64,000 nt of DNA from Firmicutes bacterium OM04-13BH (GTDB taxonomy: Bacteria > Bacillota > Clostridia > Lachnospirales > Lachnospiraceae), in the NCBI GenBank assembly GCA_003481745.1, contig QULP01000003.1, positions 1 through 64,000 of the forward strand, given 5' to 3'. This document shows positions 43,785-54,383 of the stretch, one piece after another; the stretch's first letter is position 1, and each line of letters begins with the position of its first letter. The notes under the pieces were generated by a model, which saw nothing but the letters and a program-made list of their open reading frames with translations, was not told the origin of the DNA and did not search any database. Both the position numbers and the translations under genes were made by a program.

Positions 43785-43826
43785 AGGTCATTTTTTATGC
43801 TTTTATCATGTTATTACATGAACAAA

Positions 43827-46457
43827 TTATGCATTTTTTTCAGCGATTGCTGCCTGAGCTGCTGCCAGTCTTGCAATCGGTACACGGAATGGTGAGCAGG
43901 AAACATAATCCAGACCAAGTTTGTTGCAGAATTCTACGGAAGATGGGTCTCCACCGTGTTCTCCACAGATACCAACATGAAGGTTTGGATTAACCGGTTT
44001 ACCAAGTTTGATAGCCATATCCATAAGTTTACCAACGCCTGTCTGATCCAGTTTTGCAAATGGGTCATTTTCAAAGATTTTAGCGTCATAGTAAGCATCT
44101 AAGAATTTACCGGCATCATCACGTGAGAAGCCGTAAGTCATCTGTGTTAAGTCGTTTGTACCGAAGCAGAAGAAATCAGCTTCTTTAGCGATATCATCAG
44201 CTGTAAGAGCAGCTCTTGGGATTTCGATCATAGTACCAACTTCATATTCAAGGTCAGAACCTGCAGCTTTGATTTCTGCATCTGCTGTCTCTACTACGAA
44301 TTTCTTAACATATTTAAGCTCTTTGATATCTCCAACAAGTGGAATCATGATTTCCGGTTTTACATTCCAATCCGGATGAGCATTTTTCACATTGATTGCT
44401 GCACGGATAACAGCGCTTGTCTGCATTTTAGCGATTTCTGGATAAGTTACAGCAAGACGGCATCCACGATGTCCCATCATTGGGTTGAACTCATGCAGAG
44501 AATCGATGATTGCTTTAATCTGTTCAACAGTTTTACCCTGAGCATCAGCAAGTTTTTTGATGTCTTCTTCTTCTGTTGGAACGAATTCATGAAGCGGTGG
44601 GTCTAAGAAACGGATTGTAACTGGGTTACCTTCCAGTGCTTCATATAATTTTTCGAAGTCACCCTGCTGTTCCGGAAGGATTTTAGCAAGTGCAGCTTCT
44701 CTTTCTTCTACTGTTTCAGAACAAATCATTTCACGGAATGCATCAATTCTGTTGCCTTCGAAGAACATATGCTCTGTACGGCAAAGACCAATACCTTCTG
44801 CGCCAAGTTCGCGAGCTTTTTTAGCATCTGCAGGAGTATCTGCATTTGTACGAACTTTCATTGTTCTGTATTTATCAGCCCATCCCATGATTCTGCCGAA
44901 TTCGCCTGCGATTGTTGCATCAACAGTTGCGATTACGCCATCATAGATGTTACCTGTAGAACCATCCAGAGAAATGAAATCTCCTTCATGGTATTCTTTA
45001 CCAGCTAATGTAAATTTCTTGTTTTCTTCATCCATTGTGATATCGCCACAACCGGATACACAGCAAGTACCCATACCACGGGCAACTACTGCTGCGTGAG
45101 ATGTCATACCACCACGAACAGTTAAGATACCCTGAGCAGATTTCATACCTGTGATATCTTCCGGTGATGTTTCAAGACGAACAAGAACAACTTTTTCTCC
45201 TCTTGCAGCCCAAGCTACAGCGTCATCTGCTGTAAATACAACTTTACCGCAAGCAGCTCCCGGTGATGCACCAAGTGCTTTTGCAACTGGTTCAGCAGCT
45301 TTTAATGCAGCAGCATCAAACTGTGGGTGAAGCAGAGTATCTAAGTTACGTGGGTCGATCATAGCTACTGCTTCTTCTTCTGTTCTCATTCCCTCGTCAA
45401 CAAGGTCACAAGCGATTTTTAAAGCAGCCTGAGCTGTTCTCTTACCATTACGTGTCTGCAGCATGTACAGTTTACCATGTTCTACAGTAAACTCCATATC
45501 CTGCATGTCTCTGTAGTGATTTTCCAGAGTTTTGCAAACTTCTTTGAACTGTTTGAATGCTTCTGGGAATTTCTGTTCCATTTCGGAAATGTGCATAGGT
45601 GTACGAACACCGGCAACAACGTCTTCACCCTGAGCATTTGTAAGGAATTCACCAAACAGTCCGTTATTTCCTGTAGCCGGGTCACGAGTAAATGCAACAC
45701 CTGTACCACAGTCATCACCCATGTTACCAAATGCCATCATCTGTACGTTAACAGCTGTTCCCCAGGAATATGGGATATCGTTGTCACGACGATATACATT
45801 TGCACGTGGGTTATCCCATGAACGGAATACGGCTTTGATAGCACCCATTAACTGTTCCTTCGGATCAGTTGGGAAGTCAGCGCCGATTTTTTCTTTATAT
45901 TCAGCTTTAAACTGTTCTGCCAGTTCTTTTAAATCTTCTGCTGTCAGCTCAACGTCCTGTTTTACGCCTCTGTCAGCTTTCATTTTATCGATAAGTTCTT
46001 CAAAGTATTTTTTACCTACTTCCATAACTACATCAGAGTACATCTGAATGAATCTTCTGTAGCAGTCCCAAGCCCAACGAGCATTGCCGGATTTTTCAGC
46101 TAATACTTCTACTACTTCTTCATTTAAACCAAGGTTCAGGATAGTATCCATCATACCTGGCATAGATGCTCTCGCACCGGAACGAACGGAAACAAGAAGT
46201 GGATTTTCTTTATCACCGAATTTTTTACCGGTAATTTCTTCCATCTTTGTGATGGATTCCATAATCTGCTCCATAATTTCGTCATTGATTTTTCTACCAT
46301 CTTCATAGTACTGTGTACAAGCTTCTGTTGTAATTGTGAAGCCCTGTGGTACCGGAAGACCCAGGTTTGTCATTTCAGCAAGGTTTGCACCTTTTCCACC
46401 AAGCAGGTTTCTCATGGTTGCATTACCTTCTGTGAACATATAAACCCATTTTGCCAT
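43827..46457 (-). CDS. ppdK: Pyruvate, phosphate dikinase
   Basis: Interconverts PEP, AMP and PPi with pyruvate, ATP and Pi. In anaerobes it often replaces or backs up pyruvate kinase. From the ATG at 46457 (MAKWVYMFTEGNATMRNLLGGKGANLAEM, SD AGGAGG) it has 876 residues. The ATP-grasp domain comes first, then the phosphohistidine loop GGMTSHAAVVARGMG, then the PEP barrel with the acid Cys in GICGEHGGDP. The open frame reaches 46541 but that extension is not conserved-looking. It has its own promoter and terminator. The next gene upstream is a PPi-dependent phosphofructokinase, pointing to PPi-based glycolysis. Confidence 0.97.
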   Translation of the reverse strand: MAKWVYMFTEGNATMRNLLGGKGANLAEMTNLGLPVPQGFTITTEACTQYYEDGRKINDEIMEQIMESITKMEEITGKKFGDKENPLLVSVRSGARASMPGMMDTILNLGLNEEVVEVLAEKSGNARWAWDCYRRFIQMYSDVVMEVGKKYFEELIDKMKADRGVKQDVELTAEDLKELAEQFKAEYKEKIGADFPTDPKEQLMGAIKAVFRSWDNPRANVYRRDNDIPYSWGTAVNVQMMAFGNMGDDCGTGVAFTRDPATGNNGLFGEFLTNAQGEDVVAGVRTPMHISEMEQKFPEAFKQFKEVCKTLENHYRDMQDMEFTVEHGKLYMLQTRNGKRTAQAALKIACDLVDEGMRTEEEAVAMIDPRNLDTLLHPQFDAAALKAAEPVAKALGASPGAACGKVVFTADDAVAWAARGEKVVLVRLETSPEDITGMKSAQGILTVRGGMTSHAAVVARGMGTCCVSGCGDITMDEENKKFTLAGKEYHEGDFISLDGSTGNIYDGVIATVDATIAGEFGRIMGWADKYRTMKVRTNADTPADAKKARELGAEGIGLCRTEHMFFEGNRIDAFREMICSETVEEREAALAKILPEQQGDFEKLYEALEGNPVTIRFLDPPLHEFVPTEEEDIKKLADAQGKTVEQIKAIIDSLHEFNPMMGHRGCRLAVTYPEIAKMQTSAVIRAAINVKNAHPDWNVKPEIMIPLVGDIKELKYVKKFVVETADAEIKAAGSDLEYEVGTMIEIPRAALTADDIAKEADFFCFGTNDLTQMTYGFSRDDAGKFLDAYYDAKIFENDPFAKLDQTGVGKLMDMAIKLGKPVNPNLHVGICGEHGGDPSSVEFCNKLGLDYVSCSPFRVPIARLAAAQAAIAEKNA

Positions 46458-46546
46458 TTGAACATTCCTCCTAAAAAGTGAGATATACGATGAATCGAAT
46501 TGCTTCTTTTCACCGCGCTGTGTCAGCCTAAGCTCACACACTAACT

Positions 46547-46575
46547 ATTTTAATCATTTGACGATTATTAGTCAA
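46547..46575 (-). promoter_or_regulatory. Promoter of ppdK
   Basis: Minus strand TTGACT (46570-46575), 17-bp spacer, TAAAAT (46547-46552), about 90 nt ahead of the start. Confidence 0.75.
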
Positions 46576-46600
46576 GTAAAATGGAAAAAAATATTACATT

Positions 46601-47860
46601 TTATCCCCTTTTATTGCCTTTTTTTAAGCGAAGCACCAGATGTCTTGGCAGACCATTTACCATAATCGGCTGATAGTCGCCCTGAATCAACGGTTTTACA
46701 TAATCTATGAAGTCTTTTGTCACATAAGTGGCATCACGATTCATCCAATTTCTAGGCACTAATTTTTCCTCATTTGCAATGCGGTGCACGTCATAAATAC
46801 CGGTTGCACTCATATATGGGTCATCTGAAACACGGTCAATGACTACCATCTTTCCGGTGTCTCCTTCATCGGCTGCTTTTACGGCTGCACCTCCAACCAT
46901 AAATGCCTCATCAATATCCACTCTGGAGGCCATATGAGACGCACTTCTTTGCAAGGTAGAAAGTTCTACTGCTCTTGTCTTGCATCCACACTCTGCTGCA
47001 AGAAAGTTTGCCAGATACGTGGCTGTTCCCTGCAACTGTTTATGACCAAATGCATCGACATAATCACCGGAACTTCCAAGCTCACACACATAACGACCAT
47101 CTGCAAGCTTGATTCCTTCCGAAACTGCAATTACAACAGAAGTTTGTTTTTCAAGCAGCTCTTTTACTTTTTCCAAAAATTTTTTAATATCAAAAGGTAC
47201 TTCCGGCAAGTAAATCAAATCCGGTCCGTCACAGTCTTCTGCTTTTGCCAGCGCTGTTGCTCCGGTCAGCCAGCCTGCATTTCTTCCCATGATTTCCATA
47301 ATAGTAACCATGTTTTTCTTGTAGGTCAGTCCGCTTGCATCACGAATCACTTCTTTTGTGGATGCTCCTATGTATTTTGCGGCACTTCCAAATCCTGGTG
47401 TATGGTCTGTCAGTGCAAGGTCATTATCAATCGTTTTTGGAACACCTAAAAATTTCTGGCTCTGTCCGGTCAAAATAGCATAATCCGATAATTTTTTAAT
47501 CGTATCCATCGAATCGTTGCCTCCGATATAAATAAAAGCATCAATATTGAGTTTATTTAAAATCGAAAAAATTTTTTCATAAATTGCTTTATCTTCATGG
47601 ATTTCCGGCAGTTTAAAACGGCATGAGCCTAAAAATGCTGACGGAGTTCTCTTTAACAGTTCAATATCCAGTTCTGTATGAATCTGTGTTGATAAATCCA
47701 CGTATTGTTCATCTAAAAGTCCCTGAATTCCGTGCAGCATGCCATATACTTTGTCAAATCCCCTCTCAATTGCATTTTTATAGACTCCTGCAAGGCTTGA
47801 ATTGATTACAGATGTAGGACCGCCCGACTGACCTACAATGATATTTCTTTTTTTTGCCAT
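46601..47860 (-). CDS. pfp: PPi-dependent 6-phosphofructokinase
   Basis: Phosphorylates fructose-6-phosphate reversibly with pyrophosphate. The 419 residues belong to the PfkA fold, but two sites diagnose PPi use: GGNDS (113-117), where ATP enzymes have GGDGS with Gly, and PKTIDND (141-147), where ATP enzymes have PGTIDND. Other motifs are IEIMGRNAGWLTGATAL-like MEIMGRNAGWLTGATAL and QRSASHMASRVD. SD GAGGAGG; own promoter (47901-47929). It is upstream of ppdK, which makes or uses PPi. Confidence 0.93.
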   Translation of the reverse strand: MAKKRNIIVGQSGGPTSVINSSLAGVYKNAIERGFDKVYGMLHGIQGLLDEQYVDLSTQIHTELDIELLKRTPSAFLGSCRFKLPEIHEDKAIYEKIFSILNKLNIDAFIYIGGNDSMDTIKKLSDYAILTGQSQKFLGVPKTIDNDLALTDHTPGFGSAAKYIGASTKEVIRDASGLTYKKNMVTIMEIMGRNAGWLTGATALAKAEDCDGPDLIYLPEVPFDIKKFLEKVKELLEKQTSVVIAVSEGIKLADGRYVCELGSSGDYVDAFGHKQLQGTATYLANFLAAECGCKTRAVELSTLQRSASHMASRVDIDEAFMVGGAAVKAADEGDTGKMVVIDRVSDDPYMSATGIYDVHRIANEEKLVPRNWMNRDATYVTKDFIDYVKPLIQGDYQPIMVNGLPRHLVLRLKKGNKRG

Positions 47861-47900
47861 CTTGTTTTCCTCCTCTGGTCAAATTCTGCTGTTGCTGTCT

Positions 47901-47929
47901 ATTATAGCAAATCTTTTTCTTTTTCGCAA
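47901..47929 (-). promoter_or_regulatory. Promoter of pfp
   Basis: Minus strand TTGCGA (47924-47929), 17-bp spacer, TATAAT (47901-47906), 40 nt ahead of the start. Confidence 0.8.
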
Positions 47930-48020
47930 GAAATTTATAGGGATTTCGCACAGTTATTTTGCTAATTTTTGTAGTTTTTTGTAGTTTTTATACAACATTT
48001 TCTTGCGTTTAAACCAAAAA

Positions 48021-48045
48021 GAAACCCTGCTTTAAGCAGAGTTTC
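48021..48045 (-). terminator. Terminator of glyQS
   Basis: GAAAC-x-CTGCTT / AAGCAG-x-GTTTC stem with TTTTT on the minus-strand side (48016-48020), 22 nt past the glyQS stop. Confidence 0.82.
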
Positions 48046-48067
48046 TCTTCTTTTTAGATACGCTTAA

Positions 48068-49462
48068 TTAAAATTCAAATTTCTTTTCAAAGTAAGCTTT
48101 TAAGTCTTCGATTTTAATTCTTTCCTGTTCCATTGTGTCACGGTCACGTACGGTTACTGCACCATCGTTCTCAGACTCAAAATCATAAGTAACACAGAAC
48201 GGAGTTCCGATTTCATCCTGGCGACGATAGCGTTTTCCGATGTTTCCTCTGTCATCAAATTCACAGTTGTACTGTTTTGCCAGTCCTTCAAATACTTTTA
48301 ATGCACCTTCATTTAATTTCTTTGAAAGTGGAAGTACACCGATTTTTACAGGTGCTAATGCCGGATGGAAATGAAGTACGGTACGAACATCATTTTTTTC
48401 AGCATCTAATACTTCTTCATCATAAGCACTGCATAAGAATGCAAGCACCATACGGTCTGCACCCAGTGAAGGTTCAATAACATAAGGGATGTATTTTTCA
48501 TTTGCCTCATCATCAAAGTAAGTCAAATCCTGTCCTGATACATTCTGATGCTGAGTTAAGTCATAATCTGTTCTGTCAGCAATTCCCCACAGTTCGCCCC
48601 ATCCGAATGGGAAGAGGAATTCTACGTCTGTCGTTGCTTTACTGTAGAAGCTTAATTCTTCTTTGTCGTGGTCACGATAACGAACCTCTTCGTCTTTTAA
48701 TCCAAGGCTGTACAGCCAGTCAAGGCAGAACTGTTTCCAGTAAGCAAACCATTCCAGGTCTGTATCTGGTTTACAGAAGAATTCCAGTTCCATCTGCTCA
48801 AATTCACGGGTACGGAATGTAAAGTTACCCGGTGTGATTTCGTTACGAAAAGATTTACCAATCTGTCCAATACCAAATGGTAATTTCTTTCTGGAAGTTC
48901 TCTGTACATTTTTAAAGTTTACAAAGATACCCTGTGCAGTTTCCGGTCTTAAATACACCGTATTTTTGGCATCTTCTGTTACACCCTGGAAGGTTTTAAA
49001 CATCAGGTTGAACTGACGGATATCTGTGAAATTATGTTTTCCACAAGTTGGGCATGGAATCTGATGTTCATCAATGAAGGATTTCATCTGTTCCTGAGTC
49101 CATGCATCTACACTTCCTTCTAATGCAATTCCATTTTCCTGACAGAAGTCTTCAATGATTTTATCTGCACGGAAACGTTCATGACACTCTTTACAATCCA
49201 TTAACGGGTCAGAGAATCCACCAAGATGTCCAGATGCAACCCATGTCTGAGGGTTCATTAAAATTGCACAGTCTACGCCAACATTATATGGACTTTCCTG
49301 AATGAATTTTTTCCACCATGCTTTTTTTACATTGTTTTTTAACTCAACCCCGAGATTACCATAATCCCATGTATTAGCAAGGCCACCGTAAATTTCGGAA
49401 CCCGGATATACAAAACCTCTGGATTTAGCGAGTGCTACGATTTTTTCCATCGTTTTTTCCAT
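48068..49462 (-). CDS. glyQS: Glycyl-tRNA synthetase, dimeric type
   Basis: Class II aminoacyl-tRNA synthetase of the single-chain alpha2 type (464 residues), charging tRNA-Gly. Recognised from [31 protein letters not shown] and a treble-clef zinc region ([11 protein letters not shown] and CPTCGKHNF). Motif 2 is around [25 protein letters not shown], motif 3 [10 protein letters not shown], and the anticodon-binding domain is at the end. It has its own promoter and only about 65 nt of leader, too short for a T-box, and none is visible. Confidence 0.97.
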   Translation of the reverse strand: MEKTMEKIVALAKSRGFVYPGSEIYGGLANTWDYGNLGVELKNNVKKAWWKKFIQESPYNVGVDCAILMNPQTWVASGHLGGFSDPLMDCKECHERFRADKIIEDFCQENGIALEGSVDAWTQEQMKSFIDEHQIPCPTCGKHNFTDIRQFNLMFKTFQGVTEDAKNTVYLRPETAQGIFVNFKNVQRTSRKKLPFGIGQIGKSFRNEITPGNFTFRTREFEQMELEFFCKPDTDLEWFAYWKQFCLDWLYSLGLKDEEVRYRDHDKEELSFYSKATTDVEFLFPFGWGELWGIADRTDYDLTQHQNVSGQDLTYFDDEANEKYIPYVIEPSLGADRMVLAFLCSAYDEEVLDAEKNDVRTVLHFHPALAPVKIGVLPLSKKLNEGALKVFEGLAKQYNCEFDDRGNIGKRYRRQDEIGTPFCVTYDFESENDGAVTVRDRDTMEQERIKIEDLKAYFEKKFEF

Positions 49463-49534
49463 TTTACAATACTCTCCTTATCTCTTTTGCTTTTTTAAAT
49501 CATTTTCATTTAAAATGAAAAACCTGTAAATTGT

Positions 49535-49563
49535 ATTATACCCATAAAAATCCCTGTTGTAAA
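49535..49563 (-). promoter_or_regulatory. Promoter of glyQS
   Basis: Minus strand TTTACA (49558-49563), 17-bp spacer, TATAAT (49535-49540), directly past the recO stop. Confidence 0.8.
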
Positions 49564-49576
49564 GCGTGTTCTTTTG

Positions 49577-50326
49577 CTACCACTCCATAACCCGCAAAAC
49601 TTCAAGACTCTTCAACTCCCTGTCCACCTGTCCTTTCATGTACTCCTTCATCATTTTGCAAAGGGTCTCCAGCACTTCTTCGGTTACTGTAAATGTATAT
49701 AATTTTTGAAGCTTTGAAGTTACAATATATTGGACGGTATACAAAACCGAGGCATCCATCTTGATGGCATATCCCTTTGTCTTTTTGTGACAGGACTCGC
49801 AGACTACCCCTGATTTTGCCGGATAAAACCAGAAAAGCTGTTCCGAATTACAACACTCCTGACAGGAAAAGAAATCCGGACATTCTCCATTAAGCAAAAC
49901 CGCACGAAGTTCAAAGACGCACCGGATAAGCCGATTATCCATTTTTCCTACTGTAAGTGCACGAAGTGTCACATACAAAAGATTTAACATCTCTGTCGCA
50001 TCCATGTATTCCCGATAATAATAGGACGCAAGTTCCAGAAAATAAAATCCGTAATAGACCCCTGGCTGCTTTTTGGCAAGTTCAGTAAAATAATTTTTTA
50101 TCCTTGCTGATTTTAACTGGTAGCTGGTTCTTCCCTCATAGATAAAAAACGTTCCAAATACAAAGGGATTTGCAACGGCCAGAAATGCACTGTTTGGCTT
50201 TCTGGCTCCTCTTGCAAAAACTGTTATTTTTCCATATTCTCTGGTTAACAGCACCAGTCTCTTATCAAAATCTCCAACCGGTGCTGCCAAAAGCACCATA
50301 CCGGTTACTTCTCTTGCTTCTGTCAT
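49577..50326 (-). CDS. recO: DNA repair protein RecO
   Basis: Recombination mediator that loads RecA with RecF/RecR. The 249 residues have an N-terminal OB fold (VTGMVLLAAPVGDFDKRLVLLTREYGKITVFARGAR) and a helical domain. The zinc site lies near SCQECCNSEQLFWFYPAKSGVVCESC. It overlaps era by 4 nt (ATGA), the usual era-recO coupling in Firmicutes. It ends just before the glyQS promoter. Confidence 0.95.
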   Translation of the reverse strand: MTEAREVTGMVLLAAPVGDFDKRLVLLTREYGKITVFARGARKPNSAFLAVANPFVFGTFFIYEGRTSYQLKSARIKNYFTELAKKQPGVYYGFYFLELASYYYREYMDATEMLNLLYVTLRALTVGKMDNRLIRCVFELRAVLLNGECPDFFSCQECCNSEQLFWFYPAKSGVVCESCHKKTKGYAIKMDASVLYTVQYIVTSKLQKLYTFTVTEEVLETLCKMMKEYMKGQVDRELKSLEVLRVMEW

Positions 50327-51228
50327 ATTTCTTTTTTATCGTATCCAAAATTCTTAATAAGGTAATCACTGTCTCTCCAGTCTTTTTTTACCTTTACCCA
50401 GAGTTTCAGATTTACTTTCTGTTCTAACATGCGCTCAATTTCAAAGCGTGCTGCACTGCCGATTTTCTTAAGCATTGCCCCCTGTTTTCCAATAATAATT
50501 CCTTTGTGAGAATCCCGTTCACAAATAATCGTTGCTTCAATATCCACAATTCTTCCGTCCGGGCGTTCCTTCATTGTATCAATTGTAACTGCAATTCCAT
50601 GTGGAATTTCTTCATCGAGGGTACGCAGTGCCTTTTCACGAATCAATTCTGCCACAATCTGACGCTGAGGCTGGTCTGTAATCGTATCTTCATCATAAAA
50701 CTGTGGTCCATAAGGCAAATATTTAAAAATGCAGTCAATTACCGTATCCAGATTCTGGGCGCGCAGTGCAGAAGCCGGAACAATATCTGCAAAATCGATT
50801 AATTTTCTATAAGTTTCGATAAAACCTGCCACTTCTTCTTTCTTTACTGTATCTACTTTATTGATGACCAGAATCACCGGCAATTTGCAGTTTTTTAACT
50901 GCTCTGCAATGTGACGGTCTCCTGGCCCAACCTGTGTTCCGGGTTCAACCAGCCATAAAATCACATCTGCATCTTTAAACGTACGGCTCGCTACATTTAC
51001 CATGTACTCGCCTAATTTATTTTTTGCTTTATGAATTCCCGGTGTATCTAAAAATACAATCTGTCCACGTTCACAGGTATACACCGTCTGAATTTTATTT
51101 CTTGTTGTCTGCGCTTTTCTCGAAGTAATTGCAATCTTCTGACCAATCAGATGATTCATCAATGTCGATTTTCCTACATTCGGACGTCCGATAATTGCGA
51201 CAAAGCCTGATTTATAATCTTCTCTCAT
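50323..51228 (-). CDS. era: GTPase Era
   Basis: Essential GTPase assisting 30S maturation by binding the 3' end of 16S rRNA. The 301 residues show G1 GRPNVGKST, the switch regions, G3 DTPGIHKAKNKLGEYMV, G4 NKVD and G5 SALRAQN. A KH domain follows (IIGKQGAMLKKIGSAARFEIE). Start MREDYKSGFVAIIG follows AAGGACAG. It is translationally coupled to recO and separated from the M16C peptidase by 79 nt. Confidence 0.97.
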   Translation of the reverse strand: MREDYKSGFVAIIGRPNVGKSTLMNHLIGQKIAITSRKAQTTRNKIQTVYTCERGQIVFLDTPGIHKAKNKLGEYMVNVASRTFKDADVILWLVEPGTQVGPGDRHIAEQLKNCKLPVILVINKVDTVKKEEVAGFIETYRKLIDFADIVPASALRAQNLDTVIDCIFKYLPYGPQFYDEDTITDQPQRQIVAELIREKALRTLDEEIPHGIAVTIDTMKERPDGRIVDIEATIICERDSHKGIIIGKQGAMLKKIGSAARFEIERMLEQKVNLKLWVKVKKDWRDSDYLIKNFGYDKKEI

Positions 51229-51307
51229 TTCACTGTCCTTTTTTCTTTCTATTTTTCTCAGCCTATTTCGGTCTCTCTATCGTTCTCTCTACCGTTTTCA
51301 GCCGATA

Positions 51308-54226
51308 TTACAATAAATGCTCTACTGTCTTAAAGAGGTCTTTCTCCTGTTCAATTTTTTCTTCGCTTCCAACGACACAGATTCTCTGCTGTTTTACGAC
51401 GCAGTCTACAAGTTCTGCAAGTGCACGGATATCTTCTACGGTTGCATTTAAAATTTCCATCCGCTCTTTCTTTAACTCTTCTTCCGTCACATTGCTGAAC
51501 CATGCATTTAAAGAGACGGAACCTTTGGTTGCCGGAGTCATCGGTACATCAAGATCACTGATTGTTCCAATCACATATTTTGTCATTTCTCTTTCATCTG
51601 CATCAAAGTTACGGATATAATCTGCAGTATGTTCAAATACTTCCAGCGTTTTTTTCAAATTCGGGTCCCTGTAAGACACCAGATAGCTGTCTCCACTTGT
51701 CTTAAAATCACTCATACAGCCATAAGCTCCACCTTTTACTCGAACATTCATCCAGAGATATTCATAGCTTAACATGACTTTTAAAATTTTCAGGCATCCG
51801 GTATACTCAAATCCCTGTTCTCTGAAGTTTCCGGCAGTCGCAACATACTGTACCTGTCCGGATGTTTTAAAGCCTTCGTTTTTCACTTCATAAATGGGTG
51901 TGCATACCGTATCTTCAGCCGGTTCATCAAACAGACATTTTTTAAAGGATGGAAGTTCTTTTTCCACTAAGTTACAGCCTTCTTCATCTGCGGTACAACT
52001 GACAGTAAGATTTTCTTCTCTGAAAATCAGCTTCATTAAAGTCTTAAGATTGGAAATTAATTCGCCTTTTTTTGCTTCAAAATTGCTTTCCAGCCCATCA
52101 ATGACTTTATAGAACTCAACACCTGCAATCTGTTCCTGATAATATGCATTTGCAGAAAAATAAGACAGCGCACGCTTGACTGCAGTGCTGTGACCTGCCT
52201 GTGCAAGTCCCATCTGCAATCTGGATTTCATTCTTGCAATAATCTCATACAGACGTTTTTCATCATCAAAAACAGAAGTGATCAGGATTTCTTTTATCAT
52301 TTCAAATACAAATGGGACTTTATTATACAGCATTTTTGCCTTAATTCCTGCCATATTTCTGATATCCTGATTATCTTTATAATCGCCAAATCCCTGTATT
52401 CCAAATAAAATGCCACCACTGTTGGCATTAATTTCATTAAAGAGTTCTCCATATTTATAATTTTCTGTATCCACATAACCCAGTACAGATTTCAAGATGG
52501 ATGTGTATGGAATTAATTCCTGCGGCACTTTTTTCAAATCAAAAAGCAGGTCTAAATAGCAGATTCCATTGGTATCAATGTTATGATGAAGTAGAAGCGT
52601 GTCTCCTGATTTTTTCGGTGTATTATAAATTTTAATCGTTTCTTTACTGATGTCCGAACGTTTTAACATTGGAATCGTTGCAAGTGCTTCCGGAGTTTCC
52701 GGTGCATCCTGATATTCTTTTAAATGTGCACTTTCCGCCACGATTTTTTCTACTTCTTCTTTGGAAAGAGAACTTTTGTAGGCTTCTAATTTTTCTTCTA
52801 AGGCTTTGTCTCTCTGTGCTGCAAGTCCACGCTTTGGATTAACCACTACTATTGATGCATGAGTATTGTCTAATAAATACTCTTTGATTAAATCTTCAAA
52901 ATATCGAGTCTGCGCTTTTTCTTTTAAATTCTCAAAGACCTTTAATTTGCAAAGATAATCAAATGGATGATGGTCATCATACAGCCAGCTGTCAAACACG
53001 TCCAGTCCATACATTAACCCCTTTGGATAGGAAGCGTAATCTGCCTCTCTGAAGCGAAATTCCATGTAGTTAATTCCTGCCAAAATCGCTTTTTTGTCAA
53101 TTCCTTTTTTTACAATCTCTTCTAAGGTACTGCGAATCAGCGCAACAAATTCATCTTTTTTCTTTGGGTCTGCATTTTTTGCAACGATTGAGAAAAATGG
53201 CTGATAAATTCCATCTTCATAAGAACCCATAATATCTTTTCCCATACCGGCATCTAATAATGCTTGTTTGAGTGGTGCACCAGGTGCAGATAACAGGGTA
53301 TAATCCAAAATATCAAATGCGGTATTTTGTTCTACATCAAGACTGTTTCCTGCCACAATATTGTAGGAAAGATAAGAGTTTTCCTCTTCCGGCTCATTCT
53401 CAGAAACCGGATATTCCATTGTCAGCTCTTTTACTGTATCAAAGGCTTTCTGCTTTGGAATGGCTGAATCAATCACAGTCTCATCATACTTAGAAAGATA
53501 ATGTTCGTCCATCCAGTTTAAACGTTCTTCCATATCCATATTTCCGTACAAGTAAATATAGCTGTTGACCGGATGATAATAACGTTTATGGAATTCCAAA
53601 AATTCCGAATAGCTCAACTCCGGAATTACATTCGGGTCACCTCCGGATTCCACACCATAAGGAGTATCTGGAAACAAAGAGTTAAACACTTCACGGTCCA
53701 ACACTTCTTCAGGAGAAGAAAATGCCCCTTTCATTTCGTTATAAACAACACCGTTTAATTTCAAAGGTGCTTCGGCATTTTCTAACTCATAATGCCAGCC
53801 TTCCTGACGGAAAATTTCTTCTTTCTGATAAATGTTTGGAAAAAATACAGCATCCAGATAGACATGCATTAAATTCTTAAAATCAGCATCATTACAGCTT
53901 GCCACCGGATACATGGTTTTATCAGGATAGGTCATTGCATTTAAAAACGTATTCAAAGAACCCTTTACCAGTTCTACAAATGGGTCCTTTAATGGAAATT
54001 CTTTTGAGCCGCAAAGGACACTGTGTTCCAGAATATGCGCTACCCCTGTACTGTTTGCCGGCGGTGTACGAAATGCAATATTAAACACCTTATTTTCATC
54101 TTCTGTTTCAAGCACCATCACTCTGGCACCACTTTTTTTATGTTTCCATAAAGAGCCTTTTGCATGAATATCCGGAATTTCCTGTTCTAAAATCTGCTCA
54201 TAAGCCGGTATGTTTTCTATCTTCAT
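51308..54226 (-). CDS. M16C zinc peptidase (presequence protease family)
   Basis: Large clamshell metallopeptidase of 972 residues, similar in build to mitochondrial/plastid presequence proteases and falcilysin. The inverted zinc motif is in GVAHILEHSVLCGS (HxxEH), with the distal zinc Glu in the following EVLDREV region. Four insulinase-type domains fill the length. In bacteria it probably degrades short unstructured peptides in the cytoplasm, as there is no signal peptide. The ATG has GGAGG 12 nt upstream. No functional partner is adjacent. Confidence 0.93.
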   Translation of the reverse strand: MKIENIPAYEQILEQEIPDIHAKGSLWKHKKSGARVMVLETEDENKVFNIAFRTPPANSTGVAHILEHSVLCGSKEFPLKDPFVELVKGSLNTFLNAMTYPDKTMYPVASCNDADFKNLMHVYLDAVFFPNIYQKEEIFRQEGWHYELENAEAPLKLNGVVYNEMKGAFSSPEEVLDREVFNSLFPDTPYGVESGGDPNVIPELSYSEFLEFHKRYYHPVNSYIYLYGNMDMEERLNWMDEHYLSKYDETVIDSAIPKQKAFDTVKELTMEYPVSENEPEEENSYLSYNIVAGNSLDVEQNTAFDILDYTLLSAPGAPLKQALLDAGMGKDIMGSYEDGIYQPFFSIVAKNADPKKKDEFVALIRSTLEEIVKKGIDKKAILAGINYMEFRFREADYASYPKGLMYGLDVFDSWLYDDHHPFDYLCKLKVFENLKEKAQTRYFEDLIKEYLLDNTHASIVVVNPKRGLAAQRDKALEEKLEAYKSSLSKEEVEKIVAESAHLKEYQDAPETPEALATIPMLKRSDISKETIKIYNTPKKSGDTLLLHHNIDTNGICYLDLLFDLKKVPQELIPYTSILKSVLGYVDTENYKYGELFNEINANSGGILFGIQGFGDYKDNQDIRNMAGIKAKMLYNKVPFVFEMIKEILITSVFDDEKRLYEIIARMKSRLQMGLAQAGHSTAVKRALSYFSANAYYQEQIAGVEFYKVIDGLESNFEAKKGELISNLKTLMKLIFREENLTVSCTADEEGCNLVEKELPSFKKCLFDEPAEDTVCTPIYEVKNEGFKTSGQVQYVATAGNFREQGFEYTGCLKILKVMLSYEYLWMNVRVKGGAYGCMSDFKTSGDSYLVSYRDPNLKKTLEVFEHTADYIRNFDADEREMTKYVIGTISDLDVPMTPATKGSVSLNAWFSNVTEEELKKERMEILNATVEDIRALAELVDCVVKQQRICVVGSEEKIEQEKDLFKTVEHLL

Positions 54227-54316
54227 GTAATTTCATAACCTCCAAGTCTTTGTCGTCTTATGGAACTATTCTTTCTCCATTGTGTTTATTTTACCACATA
54301 TCTTGAAAATATAAAA

Positions 54317-54348
54317 CCAAAAACGGACGTCACCCGAAGGTGACGCCC
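54317..54348 (-). terminator. Terminator of nifJ
   Basis: GGGCGTCACC-TTCG-GGTGACGTCC on the minus strand: a 10-bp stem (one G-U) capped by a UUCG tetraloop, followed by GTTTTTGG, 36 nt past the nifJ stop. Confidence 0.9.
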
Positions 54349-54383
54349 GCCAATTTTATTGAGCTATCATTCTAACTTATGAA

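Noticed and set aside
46934..47449. 171-codon plus-strand frame inside pfp
   Set aside because: Antisense shadow of a highly conserved enzyme, no family features.
49463..49576. Possible T-box ahead of glyQS
   Set aside because: The leader is only about 65 nt and has no T-box sequence or terminator/antiterminator pair.
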